This document shows, one piece after another, positions 32,801 to 43,800 of a stretch of 64,000 nt of DNA. The notes under the pieces are model-generated. The model was not told where the DNA came from. It saw nothing but the letters and a program-made list of their open reading frames with translations, and did not search any database. A program made the translations under genes and the position numbers. The DNA comes from Hyaloperonospora brassicae (Eukaryota; Oomycota; Peronosporomycetes; Peronosporales; Peronosporaceae). The stretch covers positions 186,001 through 250,000 of the forward strand of contig CANTFL010000183.1 of the NCBI GenBank assembly GCA_947650285.1, written 5' to 3'. Position 1 is the stretch's first letter. The number at the start of each line of letters is the position of its first letter.

Positions 32801-35800
32801 CTGTAATTTGACGATTATTAGATATATTCGAATCGAGCTCGTTTCAGTTATTTTAGGTATAAGGTAGCGGTCGTAAGCCAACATAAATCTTTGCGTGGTG
32901 AAGCTTAATTGACATAAAGGGCTCTAAAACGTGAAATGTCACTTCATTTACGTCATACTGACATCAAGTGTTTGTATGATGTGTCGTCGTCGTAATAAAA
33001 AGCGGGTGAAAATGTGATCTGAAATGATGCTAATAAATACATTGCATCCGAGTCTTAAATCGGTGGAGGAGAAAGATTTTTACTATTATGAAAAGAACAT
33101 TGCTAATGAGAGTTTTTAAGCATTAAATGCAGGGGTGTTCTTCTTACACGATCCAATATGCTTTCTTAAGCAGATGGTTTCGTGTAGTAGTTTCAAATCC
33201 GGATCCATACATACTTAAGTATATAACGCACCCGAGAGAGTGAATAAGCGATTAATATAGATATTGCGCTGACACCTGAGTACATATTATTCATCATCAG
33301 CCACTATGATGCCATCAATATTTGAGTAGCTCTCGTGATACCGAATATCATTTGTTCCTAAGATATAACATATAAAAAGCATGGCTTAAACTATGATCGG
33401 CGCGTAGGAAAGACGCGTGTTTACCGTGCGTCTTTTTGTTAGACCTTCCAGCGACGTTAAGCTTTAAGGTTTTTCCCCCTTACAATATTTATCTGTGTCG
33501 ATCGCCATATTGGATTGCCATACGACGGTAAATGTGCTGAAAATAGAAAATAATAGACTCGTAGATAATGGACCTGGCGATGATATATTCCGAAAGGCGC
33601 AACTTGGCGAGCAAGTACTTATTAAGTGAGATATTTTGATGGTAGACAACTAAAAACAAATTCTACAAATTTGAGGTGATTCGTCGGTAATATGATACCA
33701 TCAATATCCAATTTTACGATATATGTGCATAATCAATAGGTGAAGGACGAAAACTTAAACATAAAAAAACCATCAGCAGATGAGATGACATTTTAAAGTC
33801 ATATAATCTTGACAGAGAATTACTAGTCTGAACGTCGATTATATATAATTGGAAACTTTGGGTCGTTTACTATCTAATCGACGTAGATGAGATCGGCGTG
33901 CCTTACTCAGGTTGACATAATTAATGCGAGCAAATATTAAGACGTCGATCAATGAGAGGACAAGTATTAGTTTGGCTCAGTTAGGCCGTCGAACCTTACA
34001 TCATCGACTTCAGGTCCGTAAAGGCTTACGTCAAAAAATTGACTCATTACGTGCTAGTAAACGAGAAGATATATGCAACTTATGGATCATCGATTCCTAA
34101 GTCGGCGGATTGCAAGGTCGTTAGACACGCGTTGATAGTAGAAGAGCGTTCATATTCGAATTTGAATATATCAGGTATGTGTATAGGTGTTAAATAAAGG
34201 CCGAGGGTCATCCAAAATTGGTTTGGTAATACAGCAAACGCTATATGTCATTATAGTGCCGACTTTCGAATTCCAAATCACGCATGCACTTTCATAAATC
34301 CCTGCGCTTGTTAGGTTATGCCTGTATTCGAGTCTCGGGGTGCTTATTTTATTGTATCTTGTCCGATATTGCTAAAAGACTAGGTAATTATAGTCTAGAT
34401 AACGCTCGCCTTCAGCGTAAGAAATATCCTTGTCGACGACGCCGGTAAGATTCGAATCTGGAACCGTCTTAAGACTTGTGTAATTTACGAGATGATGGTC
34501 CTCAGCCAAGAGCTCCGAACTTCTTCTAGTGGGCCGTCAAAAAGCTTCGGCGTCTACCTATGGTATGAGGTCGTATAAGTTTGAGGTTTAGCGGCTGAGC
34601 TCAGAGGTCTTTATGGCGATTTGGTGGTAAGAAGAGCGGCACAGTAGGGCCCGAAGGGGCAGACCACAAAAGTATTTGGCCTAACGCGACCTCCTGTTAC
34701 TCTGACCTATCTTGGCGATTTGCGCTGCAAATGTACAACTACATGTTTGGTGAACTATACTACCACATACGCAAATTACTTATAAATTCAGATATGTACA
34801 TTAATCTAGTTATTCTTTCCACAAAATGGATTCTGCTGCCGTCAATATTCGAGCGTTACAGCTTTCATCGTTTTGGGAATAAATGGACGTGATTTGTGCA
34901 AATGGAGTCAATAATTACTTTCAGCATGCGAAGGAAAAAGCCTTAACAGCAATGGGCTTGTCAGCCTATGTAAATCGCACCATTGTATCTAATTATATTA
35001 TTTGCACATTAATATCTTACAAAATCAATACAGATCCTCCATCTATTGCCTATGGGGTTAAGATTGCGTTATGGGTCGACTGACGTTTTACTTACAATGC
35101 TTACAATGTGAGGTCACGAATATTTAAGTATAAAAGCTGCTGAGTTGGTGCAAGCTTATGAAACGATCAGTGCGGTGTTTTGAAATAAAACTCCGCAATG
35201 ATGGACAGAAAATCGACTTGAAAAATACATAACTTACACGCAATAAGCCTAAGTTATTAATGAACGCAAGATTGTTATGATATTGCGTAGAATTTGCTCT
35301 CACGTAAATTGAATAAACCACCTTTTCACACAATGAATAACAGTCATGCATACTGCGTTTCTGGAGCATGGCAACTGACGTAAAAAGATTGCGTTCCTAT
35401 TGGAATGTTACATATATTGTAGAAACGTACGAATAAAAATATTCAAATTCATTGATTAAATTTTAATCGTTATGCCAATTCATCGGCAAAGTCGAGCAAA
35501 TGTATAATATTAAACTACTTCGCGGTTCGATTGTCTAAGATCAGTGACCACTTCAACTCACTGGGTACTGACATCACTCATGAAATGATACGGTCTCAGA
35601 AATACTGCCGATTGAAATTACCTGGCCTCGAATTGGACGGAAAACGTCGTTTGCGCTTTCATTCGCCATTGTCGCAGCGTATGCTCGCATAAGAAACGAA
35701 TATTTATATAGAGGAAGAAATGATTTTCACTTTCACAGTGCTACACAGATTATCAAGAAGACGAAGAGGAAGTATGTGGGAGCTAGTATTCGACATTCAT

Positions 35801-36769
35801 GTTGTGCTGATATATACTATGCGAACAACCACCAAGACTGTTTTGACAATAGGCGTAAAGAGCATCGATTACATGACTTATGCATGTATCTTACTTGCAT
35901 TTCTGTACCTAACGGTTCCGCATTACTTCCATGTAAATCGAAACATGCACTTTACAGTACCAAAGGTTTCGCACTTCATCTATCCGGATCGACGTTTTGC
36001 TCGCTAGGCCATTTTTGATACAGATAAACCGCCTTAGGTCGATGTTTATGCAAACAAATAAATAAACGAATTCTTTTGACAATAATTGGGTAGATTTGTA
36101 TAGCTTACAATATATTGTAAATCCTTATGTTAGGGTGAACATCGTCGCCTTTGCATGCCTGTGTCGTATCCACACTAATGACATCTGCACTGCTTCTCCT
36201 TCAAACTCTCTCTGTCAAACATTTGCTAACTTATAAAGCAGCGAGTACTTAGAACGACGTCAAATAAAAGACGCTACCATTTAAGTGGAAAGTTGTAACT
36301 TGGAATGGCACACACTGTTGTCCCGAACATGCAAGCATTGGATATCTGGGTGGCACGCTGCACTTGTAAAGCAGCGCTAAATCGATGAGAGAAGCATTTC
36401 TTCATCAACGTAGAATCATTTCTATAGCATCGTTGGCTTCAACGTCAACTACATGGCCAACTTAACTCAAACTAGGCGCTGCTTCCAACAATTGCTATCG
36501 TATTTATCTTCTGTAGTGTAGGAGCATCCAGCGGCGTAAGTTTCTGGAGAATTAGCAAATTATTTCCTTACACCTATTTGTCATTTCAATCGGAAAGTTG
36601 GCATCACAGGATCGAGCGAATCCATAAGCTCATAGAAAACCTACTACAAATAACAATTCATCCATTTTTGAAATAAATCAATATGAAACCTTTCTTCTCG
36701 TCTGACATACAACTACGTTCCTAGAACTTTCTGCAGCACTAGAAACGGTTTTCAAGAGGTCTCCTGAGC
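26831..36769. other. AT-rich gene-free tract
   Basis: About 10 kb of AT-rich sequence without a recognisable gene, RNA or repeat array. Frames such as 28428-28616, 34883-35083 and 35720-36007 are short and carry no motif I know. The last kilobase is slightly less AT-rich as the effector pseudogene is approached. Confidence 0.55.
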
Positions 36770-38408
36770 ATTAGTTCCACTGCCACAACTTCGCTTTATC
36801 CTCTCTTCTTGCCCACTTCGAACTGTTTTGATCCTTCGTCACGTCTTTTTCTTCAACCTTCGATGCCTTCAGCGCAGGACCCTTCTCTTAAAGACGCCAA
36901 ACACCCACTGCGTCATTTGCAGCAATCTTCACACCAAATAGTATCAGGATTTTCGTAATGTCCAATCTTCTATCCTCAGCTATGAGAAAAAACCAGGATC
37001 TTCACGGAGCAGTTATTATCTTTTTTACGCTATAAGAAGGTTCAGGTTCTTTTCGTTGTATTTTCCCAGACCCTCGCTGTGTCTGATAGAGTCTGCATTA
37101 TTTGCAGATACCCAGAACTTTCTCGTAGCAGCTGCTACCTTACCTCCGGCTTTTTTAGTCTTTTCACGATTTTAGATACCTCCTTTGACAGAGTCCTTAA
37201 TTTATCCTTTCGATGGCTCCTTATCTTTGGGACATGATCCATGAAAACCATGCAGATGTCATAAAGATAAGATTTCTCAACTAGTTTGGGCGCCTTTTTT
37301 GGTGGCAGCGCTTTTTTGACAGCGTCGTGCCTACACCTTCTCGGATTCCTTGCCCATTGCCAAAATAGCTCCACTTTCACCCTTTCAGCTATCACTTCTG
37401 CGCCCTTGATCGTTTCGGATTAGACTACCATCGCTGTAAGTCCGTTGTTAGTGTAGTACAGGCTAAGTACCGCAATATACGATTCCCTACGCGTACCAGC
37501 GTCTAAGTACTTGGCCCGGAGACTGAATCGCGGGTTTCTTATGACTTTTCATTCTCTTCGAGTTGCAGCATTTTAAAATCAAACTGTGATGGTTTGTTGT
37601 CATTATGCCATATTGAGATCTGCGTTGCTACCAATTCTCGTGAAACCGGTTCGTTTCCAGACACCTCCGATAATGCGATGCATATGTCTGCCGCCTTTTT
37701 GTCGCCAAAATTCTCAAACATCACCTTGATCACGCTCGTCGCTTGTTCTAAGTTCGCCTTGTTGAAAAGATTGATAAACTTTGACCAAGTCTTGAGCTCC
37801 AAACAAGCCAATATATTGTAATCTTGCCAGGACAATAAAAGCTCTTCGTACATTTCGTCCGGTATCTTGTGTTCTGCTACCTAAAGACGCGGTAACATGG
37901 CCATCATCTTTTTATCTCTCTTGGTTTTGCCTTTCGCAAGAAGGTATGGCAGTCTTGGGGTGCCGAGGCATTTTTTCAACATCTTCATTGTGCCTCATTC
38001 GCTCTGTCTGAGCACTGTGCTGTACCGATCAAGGAAGGTGAGCCATCTGGCGAACGCGGCATGTTCCAATCGTCGCGCTCCGCCCTATTCACCCCATGAA
38101 TCATCAAGACGTCTTCTGTACTTTTACTGGATGACAGCCATTCCACATACAGTTTCGAGAAAATGATGTTCGATGCGGTGGTCTTCTCAGCTTCTACGAG
38201 CTTGTCGATCAGCTTATCTTCCAAAAATAGTTTCTCGGCGTAAACAGCACTGCTGCCCCGTAGTCAAATTTATCGAAGCTTTCCTCGTGCGCAGGCCAAG
38301 CGCTATGTTCCGGGTGGTCGAGAAGCTGCTCAGACGCCTTATTGTGCTCATGCGTTTTAAACTCGCGACCGGGCGGCTTCTCATAGCGAAGCCAGACATC
38401 TAAATCGT
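36770..38408 (-). pseudogene. Broken LWY/WY-repeat effector (RXLR-type family)
   Basis: At least four tandem modules of the oomycete WY/LWY fold can be followed on the minus strand. One is at about 38080-38408 (SAWPAHEE, VEAEKTTAS, LYVEWLSS). The next is 37800-38060 (RWLTFLDRYS, LAKGKTK). The third is 37540-37800 (KTWSKFINLFNKANLEQATS, IKVMFENFGDKKAADI). The fourth is 37380-37530 (AKYLDAG, VKVELFWQW). A basic tail follows (37135-37380). Frameshifts near 38222 and 38060 and stops near 37990, 37880 and 37539 destroy the frame. No signal peptide or RXLR-type motif is visible upstream of 38408, so the secretion end appears lost. LWY repeats are helical adaptor modules of secreted host-targeting proteins. 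The target of this one is unknown. Confidence 0.8.
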
Positions 38409-39737
38409 CGAGTAAGCCGCTACGCTAATAAAGTTGACGGAGTGGATGGAAATCAATTACACGTTTGCGGTCCGAGCCTCTCTTGTAGCAAAGCTACATA
38501 GCTCGTTAGGTCAGAGGAAGACTTAATGCTCTACGGGCAACTTTGGTTCAGAGATTCCGATTCAAGAGTCTACAAGCTTAGAGAGTCGATGTTCCAGGGG
38601 GACCAAACGATTCAAAAGAATTACAGCACAGAGTGCTCAAGAGCATCAACCTTTACAAGCGTTGCTAGCTCTTCCGATCAAGACGCTTTGTGAGGCACGT
38701 TTCTTATTTTGACCAACCTGGGAAGTATACTTTATTTCTGTTGATATATAAGAACACCTCAGAACAACGTACTTAACCTAGTCACTACTGTTCTAATTAA
38801 TACCCCTTAAAGATCCCCTAATTCGGTGGCTGGCAAACGTCAGCCCCTGACACTTGATAAGGTGTTCGATTATCATTTTCAATGCGGCTCCGTCCTTTGT
38901 GTGCCACACATGTTATGTAACCCATTACACACACACCGGTTGTGTAACCCCTTACATCTCACCTCGCCGTCTCCTTCATTCACAGAATCGCCAGTCCGTG
39001 GGCTTTGATCCGAACGCGCTTCGGAAGGCTGGGCAGAATCTTTATGACTGGACACCGACAGGTTCGTTTTGATGTCGCGTGGGTGCACGTCAGCGTTCGA
39101 AGTGGCACATAGCGCAAGTGCACTAAAGTGGAGGACATCAGGAAAGCGCACGGTAGTTTCTCGTCCTTGTGTGGCGTGAAGAAAATTGCGCATTACAACG
39201 CTGTGCAGCTTCATTCGACGAATGCCACATGGTATGAAAGAATCCGGAGCGATCGGACGGCGAAAATTTGACCATGCTTTTGCGATGTGCGCACCTCAAA
39301 GGTAATAATCCTGCGGCGACCGGCGGTCGGTCCTTCGCTACAAAATTGAAAGGCCAAGCAGTGCGTGGCTCACGGACATACTTTGACGTGCTTGTTCGTA
39401 AGGTTTAAGAAACGGTTAGCACGCACTTATGCCAAGCAAGGCCAAAATTGTGCTCGCCGCCATGGTCGATGCTAAAGGTATGCCTCCGCGCGAGAGGCTT
39501 GACGCACGATCATGGGCAGGTACTGATGCATCAATGCACAGTTTGTCTGCGTGCTCCACTGTTGCTGATCGTGTGTTTGCCGACCGGCTCAAAAAAGGAG
39601 GGAAAAGACCATGTGAAAAGCGTGGGGCATAGCCGAATGGCCGCAGACGAGAAGTCCTTCATTCAGTAGGGTCTCCGGAATGTAATACTAACTTATATAA
39701 TAACCTACTACTAAATCCTACTTCTGCGCAAGTGCGC
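38409..39737. other. No gene recognised; LTR-end-like palindromes
   Basis: Short frames only. TGTAACCCATTACA (38916-38929) and TGTAACCCCTTACA (38943-38956) resemble the palindromic LTR ends of the Gypsy element, suggesting a relic LTR border. Bases 39083-39127 resemble 63562-63606 (18 identical bases, then a similar block). Confidence 0.4.
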
Positions 39738-40320
39738 CTACGTTCTAACACCAAACGCATTCTGCACCCAGTAACTCGCGCTGTTCATGGTCTGCTCCAT
39801 AAAAGCCACCGACGATTTGCTGCGCGCAGCGCATGTACCACAGAATGTACTTCCAGGGGCCAGAGTGACTCCGTTGAGATCAACGCCCGTGGTTTCGAAC
39901 GTGGCCGACGGCCTAACACTTGCGTGTCCTTCTGGGCGCGCCTCTAGTGGAATATGGCGAATCCAGCGCGCCAATTGCAGGAGTAGGCGGAGCAAGGCCG
40001 CGTCATGGCAGGCGATCAGGGCCGTTAACAAACAACGGCCGCTCGTGAGTAAGGGTGAAGCTACTCCGGTGAACAAGCATTTTTCACATCGGTCTGTCCA
40101 CTGATCCCGCGTGATATGTTCCATCGCGACGTCATGTAGACTTCTGCTGCAGCTACTGCTTGCCAGTTCTTTACACAGCTGACTCTCGATAGAATTTATA
40201 CAGCCTGCAAAGCTATTCAGAAGCGACAGTTGAAACGAGGTAGCCACCATTTGCGATAGATAGATCAGTGTATATGCGGCACAGTGCCATCTTGCGCAAG
40301 CGGTGAGCTGATACGGTCAT
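39738..40320 (-). CDS. Hypothetical ORF, unidentified
   Basis: Open for about 190 codons. The ATG at 40248-40250 gives 170 residues. The segment SGRCLLTALIACHDAALLRLLLQLARWIRHI is strongly helical and hydrophobic with protein-like composition, and the region is less AT-rich than its left flank. I recognise no family, signal peptide or catalytic motif, and see no clear intron borders. It may be an exon or a decayed gene. Confidence 0.35.
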
Positions 40321-41580
40321 GGCTCGGTGTTTAATAAACTTGATCAATTCTGGCATTTATGAGCTCTCTGCAGCCTCATTGATTGCCATCATTGCGCGAA
40401 CAAGCCCGTCTATTGAGGCTAACAATGTAGCCTTCGCTCGGCAGAGACTGCGTGAATCGGCGATGGAACGTGTGATGCCACTGTGGTCGAGGTGCGGTCT
40501 CATGTGGATCCGACCGACTCGCAAGCTGAACAAACGCACTCACATGCGCCTTTATGCTGCTGTTTTTCTGGCCACTGATTGAAAGCTCACCACTATTGCT
40601 TTCGTTAAGTGTTTTTTCGGTGCGATCTCTCTCGACCCGTACGATGAAAGATAGTATGAGGACTACATGAGGATGGGTAGGCGTACATGTACGCGTGCGT
40701 ACGAACATACGGCAGAGCCTATACATAACACGCAACGGGGACGCGGGTTTGCGCTTCAACTGGTCACCGCCAAGTTTTTTCGTTCCTGGTCGTAGTGATG
40801 ACCGACTAGCCCACAATTCGTCAGGTCAGCAACAATGCAATCGTTGAAGCACGATAGAAACACTTGCAGAAACAACAGAAAGCCCGCTCTATCGCTGCAT
40901 GTACAAATAAGTCTCTGGTCCCTGACAGTCGGCCCAGGTGATTGGACCCTGACTATAAATGGGGACAGCTGTTGACGAAGAGATGTGCACTAATGCAATG
41001 ACGTCATGGCAGCCACTGCATATAAGCGCTTTAAACTGGTTTGTTCCTAAGTCTCAATCACAAAACTGGAGATGTGTGCGCACAAAACAGTACACCGTCG
41101 CGCAATAGTAATCCGCCGCGTCGTAAAATGCTGGGATCTGGGCCAGTTGGTCCGTGCGATCGACTGGCACAAATGGGTAGCCTATGGCATCATTTGGCTA
41201 CCTTCAGGTTTGTTAGTTGAATTTGATTCCTTTTTTTTGCACTGTCAGGTGAATAATCTTGACATTCATATCTCCGCTTTTGTGACAGGTAAAAACTGCA
41301 CGACTTAAAGTCACAAAAATAGCTCTGTACAAAAGACAGAAACACCAATTTGGCCTCCATTGGTCCGATATTGCACCACGAGCGTAAAACTGGCCCTGCA
41401 TTTGTGCGTTCGTCGCCTAATCAGGATTACTCTATTTGTACGCTCTCACGCAGCGACATTAAGGGCACATATCGTAGCCTCGAGCCACCAGCTGCTACAC
41501 GGACAAGTCACAGCGCTGACTAGGTATCTCTTCCCTAACAAGCCAACCCGTTCCTCGTTAAACTTTCCTGTGCGGGAAAG
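40321..41580. other. Intergenic, upstream of the SCI1-like gene
   Basis: No supported gene. Balanced composition. A TATAAGCG element near 41024 is too far from the start at 41581 to be called its promoter. Confidence 0.35.
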
Positions 41581-42748
41581 ATGGGTTCCAAGCATCACAA
41601 GAAGCACATGAAATCTTCGTCTTCAAGTCGGTACAAGCCGAGCCGCAGGTCGGAAAACGGACGCGTGTCACGTCCCCAACGCCACGCAAAACACGACACA
41701 AAAATATGTAATGGCGCAAAAGCCATTACAGAAGAGGACTATTTTTTGCGGCAGACGGAGTTCCGAGTGTGGCTGACACAAACAAAGTGCGTGCGAAATG
41801 GTTTCTTAAGATACTTTGCCGCTGAGTTCTCGCTCAATTGGTTGCGGCTAATTGTTCTTTGTATACTCATCTGCTTGCCGTGTTTTTTGTGCTGAATAGA
41901 GGCAAATATGTCGATGATTTGTCGACAGCGCAAGCCACGCAGTTGTTTTGTACTAAATTTGCAAAAAAATGGAACCGAGGGCAGCTGGCCACGATGTTTT
42001 ACGAGGGGTTGTCCGAAAGTGTGGTAGAGCAGACGAAGCGGACTCGTCATTGCTGGAACTTTGTGGCGAAACTTAGTGACAAGGAGAAGTTTGAAGTGGC
42101 GACGGCCAAGGATTCGGTGGATGTGGCAACTAAAAAAGCGGATTTGTTGCTTCCTTCTGGTCAAAAGCGCGAACCAATGGAAGAGCAAAATACAAATCAA
42201 GGCGGGGGCGATCGTCGAATGATTGAGGTTATTCCAGAGGATAGGGACGACAGCAGAAAGCGGCGAAAAATAGAGCGTCAAAGAGAGAAGGAGTACTGCA
42301 ACACAATCGTGGATGAGCTGGCGCCAAAGGCTACAGGAAGAGAAGCTCAGCTCATGAAACGCCGTCAAGTTGGGGCAAAATTGCACGGGGCAGCAAGAGA
42401 CCGAGAAGCCACACGAGATGGTCTCGATCTAGATGAAGGATTTCTGATGGGCGTAAGCGGAGGTGGCGACGACGAGCTTAAACGACACTTGGCTCGCCGT
42501 GATGCAGCTCGATGTCGAAAGCAGAAGGAGCAAGCGACAAAAGTTGCTGATTTGAAGGTACGATGCTTGAGCTTCCTTACGGGTTCGTTATTTTACGTCG
42601 TAAGCTGAGTCGGGAATGCTGTACTGCCGAACGTTTTTGCTAGGCTAAGGAGGCTGCGCGCATGGAAAAGTTTTTGCACGACATGGGCCTTGCTGCTGGG
42701 CCAGCTGGCAATGGCGGCAAAGCTGCGGCCATTGCTCCACGCCGATAG
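41581..42748 (+). CDS. SCI1-like nuclear protein, three exons
   Basis: Exons 41581-41786, 41900-42557 and 42644-42748 join in frame to 322 residues. The introns are 113 bp (GTGCGT..TAG) and 86 bp (GTACGA..TAG). The N-terminus is basic and Ser-rich (MGSKHHKKHMKSSSSSRY). Then comes ITEEDYFLRQTEFRVWL, and across the first splice KYVDDLS, FAKKWNRGQLATMFYEGL and RHCWNF. This order matches the plant style cell-cycle inhibitor 1 family, small nuclear proteins linked to proliferation control. The rest is a charged, largely helical tail (KDSVDVATKKADL, RKRRKIERQREKE, nuclear-localisation-like) absent from the short plant proteins as I know them. The splice joins are my inference from frame continuity and family match. 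Confidence 0.75.
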
Positions 42749-43580
42749 ACTATTGCCAATGACTCGCTGCTCTTTTTTGCCTCGAAGTCACGCAGTCTTA
42801 GCTTCGCGGAATATGAAGATTGTCTTGGGTTTACGTCGGATGTATCCGTTCGACGGTTTGCTGTTTTGCAGAAACGAGTTTTTTTATCAGTTGGTTCACA
42901 TTCACAAGTAAATCACAAGTGATTGTTGGCTACATGGACACTTTGACTACTCATACGGCCATTGGCGAGCTCCTTTTTGCAGGTGCACGAGGACACCTTA
43001 TCACAGGATGAAATAAATTGAAACGTACAGATTTACAGGAAGCCAAAAGCTTGTGTTGGGTACAGCTGCCTGAAGTGGTCAATACAAACTTGTGACGCAG
43101 TAAGTAGCCCAACATTAAATCTATTTGTTGCTCACGTGGCACGAAGGTGCACCATACCTGGGACAATCCGCAGTTGGGACCAAGAAGCGCAAGAAAAATA
43201 GACATGTGCATTACTTGGAATAGCTTGTAACAAAGCGTGGCCGGCTGAATCGAGTCTTTTGCGAGCTCACCTTAACTTGATCGTATATGCCAGCCATAGT
43301 TTGGCCGGTCAATTGTAAGACCATTGAAGTATACCGTCCCGCTGTAATAATCACCTCATCCGCATACTCGGGGCTATGCGCTTCTGTAGACTTGCTGCAA
43401 AAACATTGATTTGCTGGCGTTGCTAATATTGCAATTTCTCTGCGCATACTTCGCAACTAGAATACTACACTACAACTATTACTATAGTGGTGCAGTAAGA
43501 GTATTTGTTAATGATGTCACAATAAGTTCTATAAACAGATCGTCTACTACTACAATTACCTGTACTACTAACTGCTACTG
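42749..43580. other. Intergenic; possible small minus-strand gene not supported
   Basis: On the minus strand 43211-43456 reads MRREIAILATPANQC...YADEVIITAGRYTSMVLQLTGQTMAGIYDQVK and is followed by GTGAGC, a good donor, with a possible acceptor near 43158. This could be a two-exon gene, but neither exon resembles a family I know, so it is left as a possibility. Confidence 0.3.
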
Positions 43581-43731
<151 letters not shown>

Positions 43732-43800
43732 AGTACTACTATCACAACAGCTATTATACTTCTGTTCGTACTAGTGCTACTACAACTAGTATCATCCCTT

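Noticed and set aside
41739..42386. 215-residue minus-strand frame
   Set aside because: Antisense shadow of the SCI1-like gene, whose plus-strand frame has family motifs and consistent splice sites.
42951..43456. Possible two-exon minus-strand gene
   Set aside because: A plausible GT donor exists but neither exon shows a recognisable family and the acceptor is uncertain; mentioned only in the intergenic entry.
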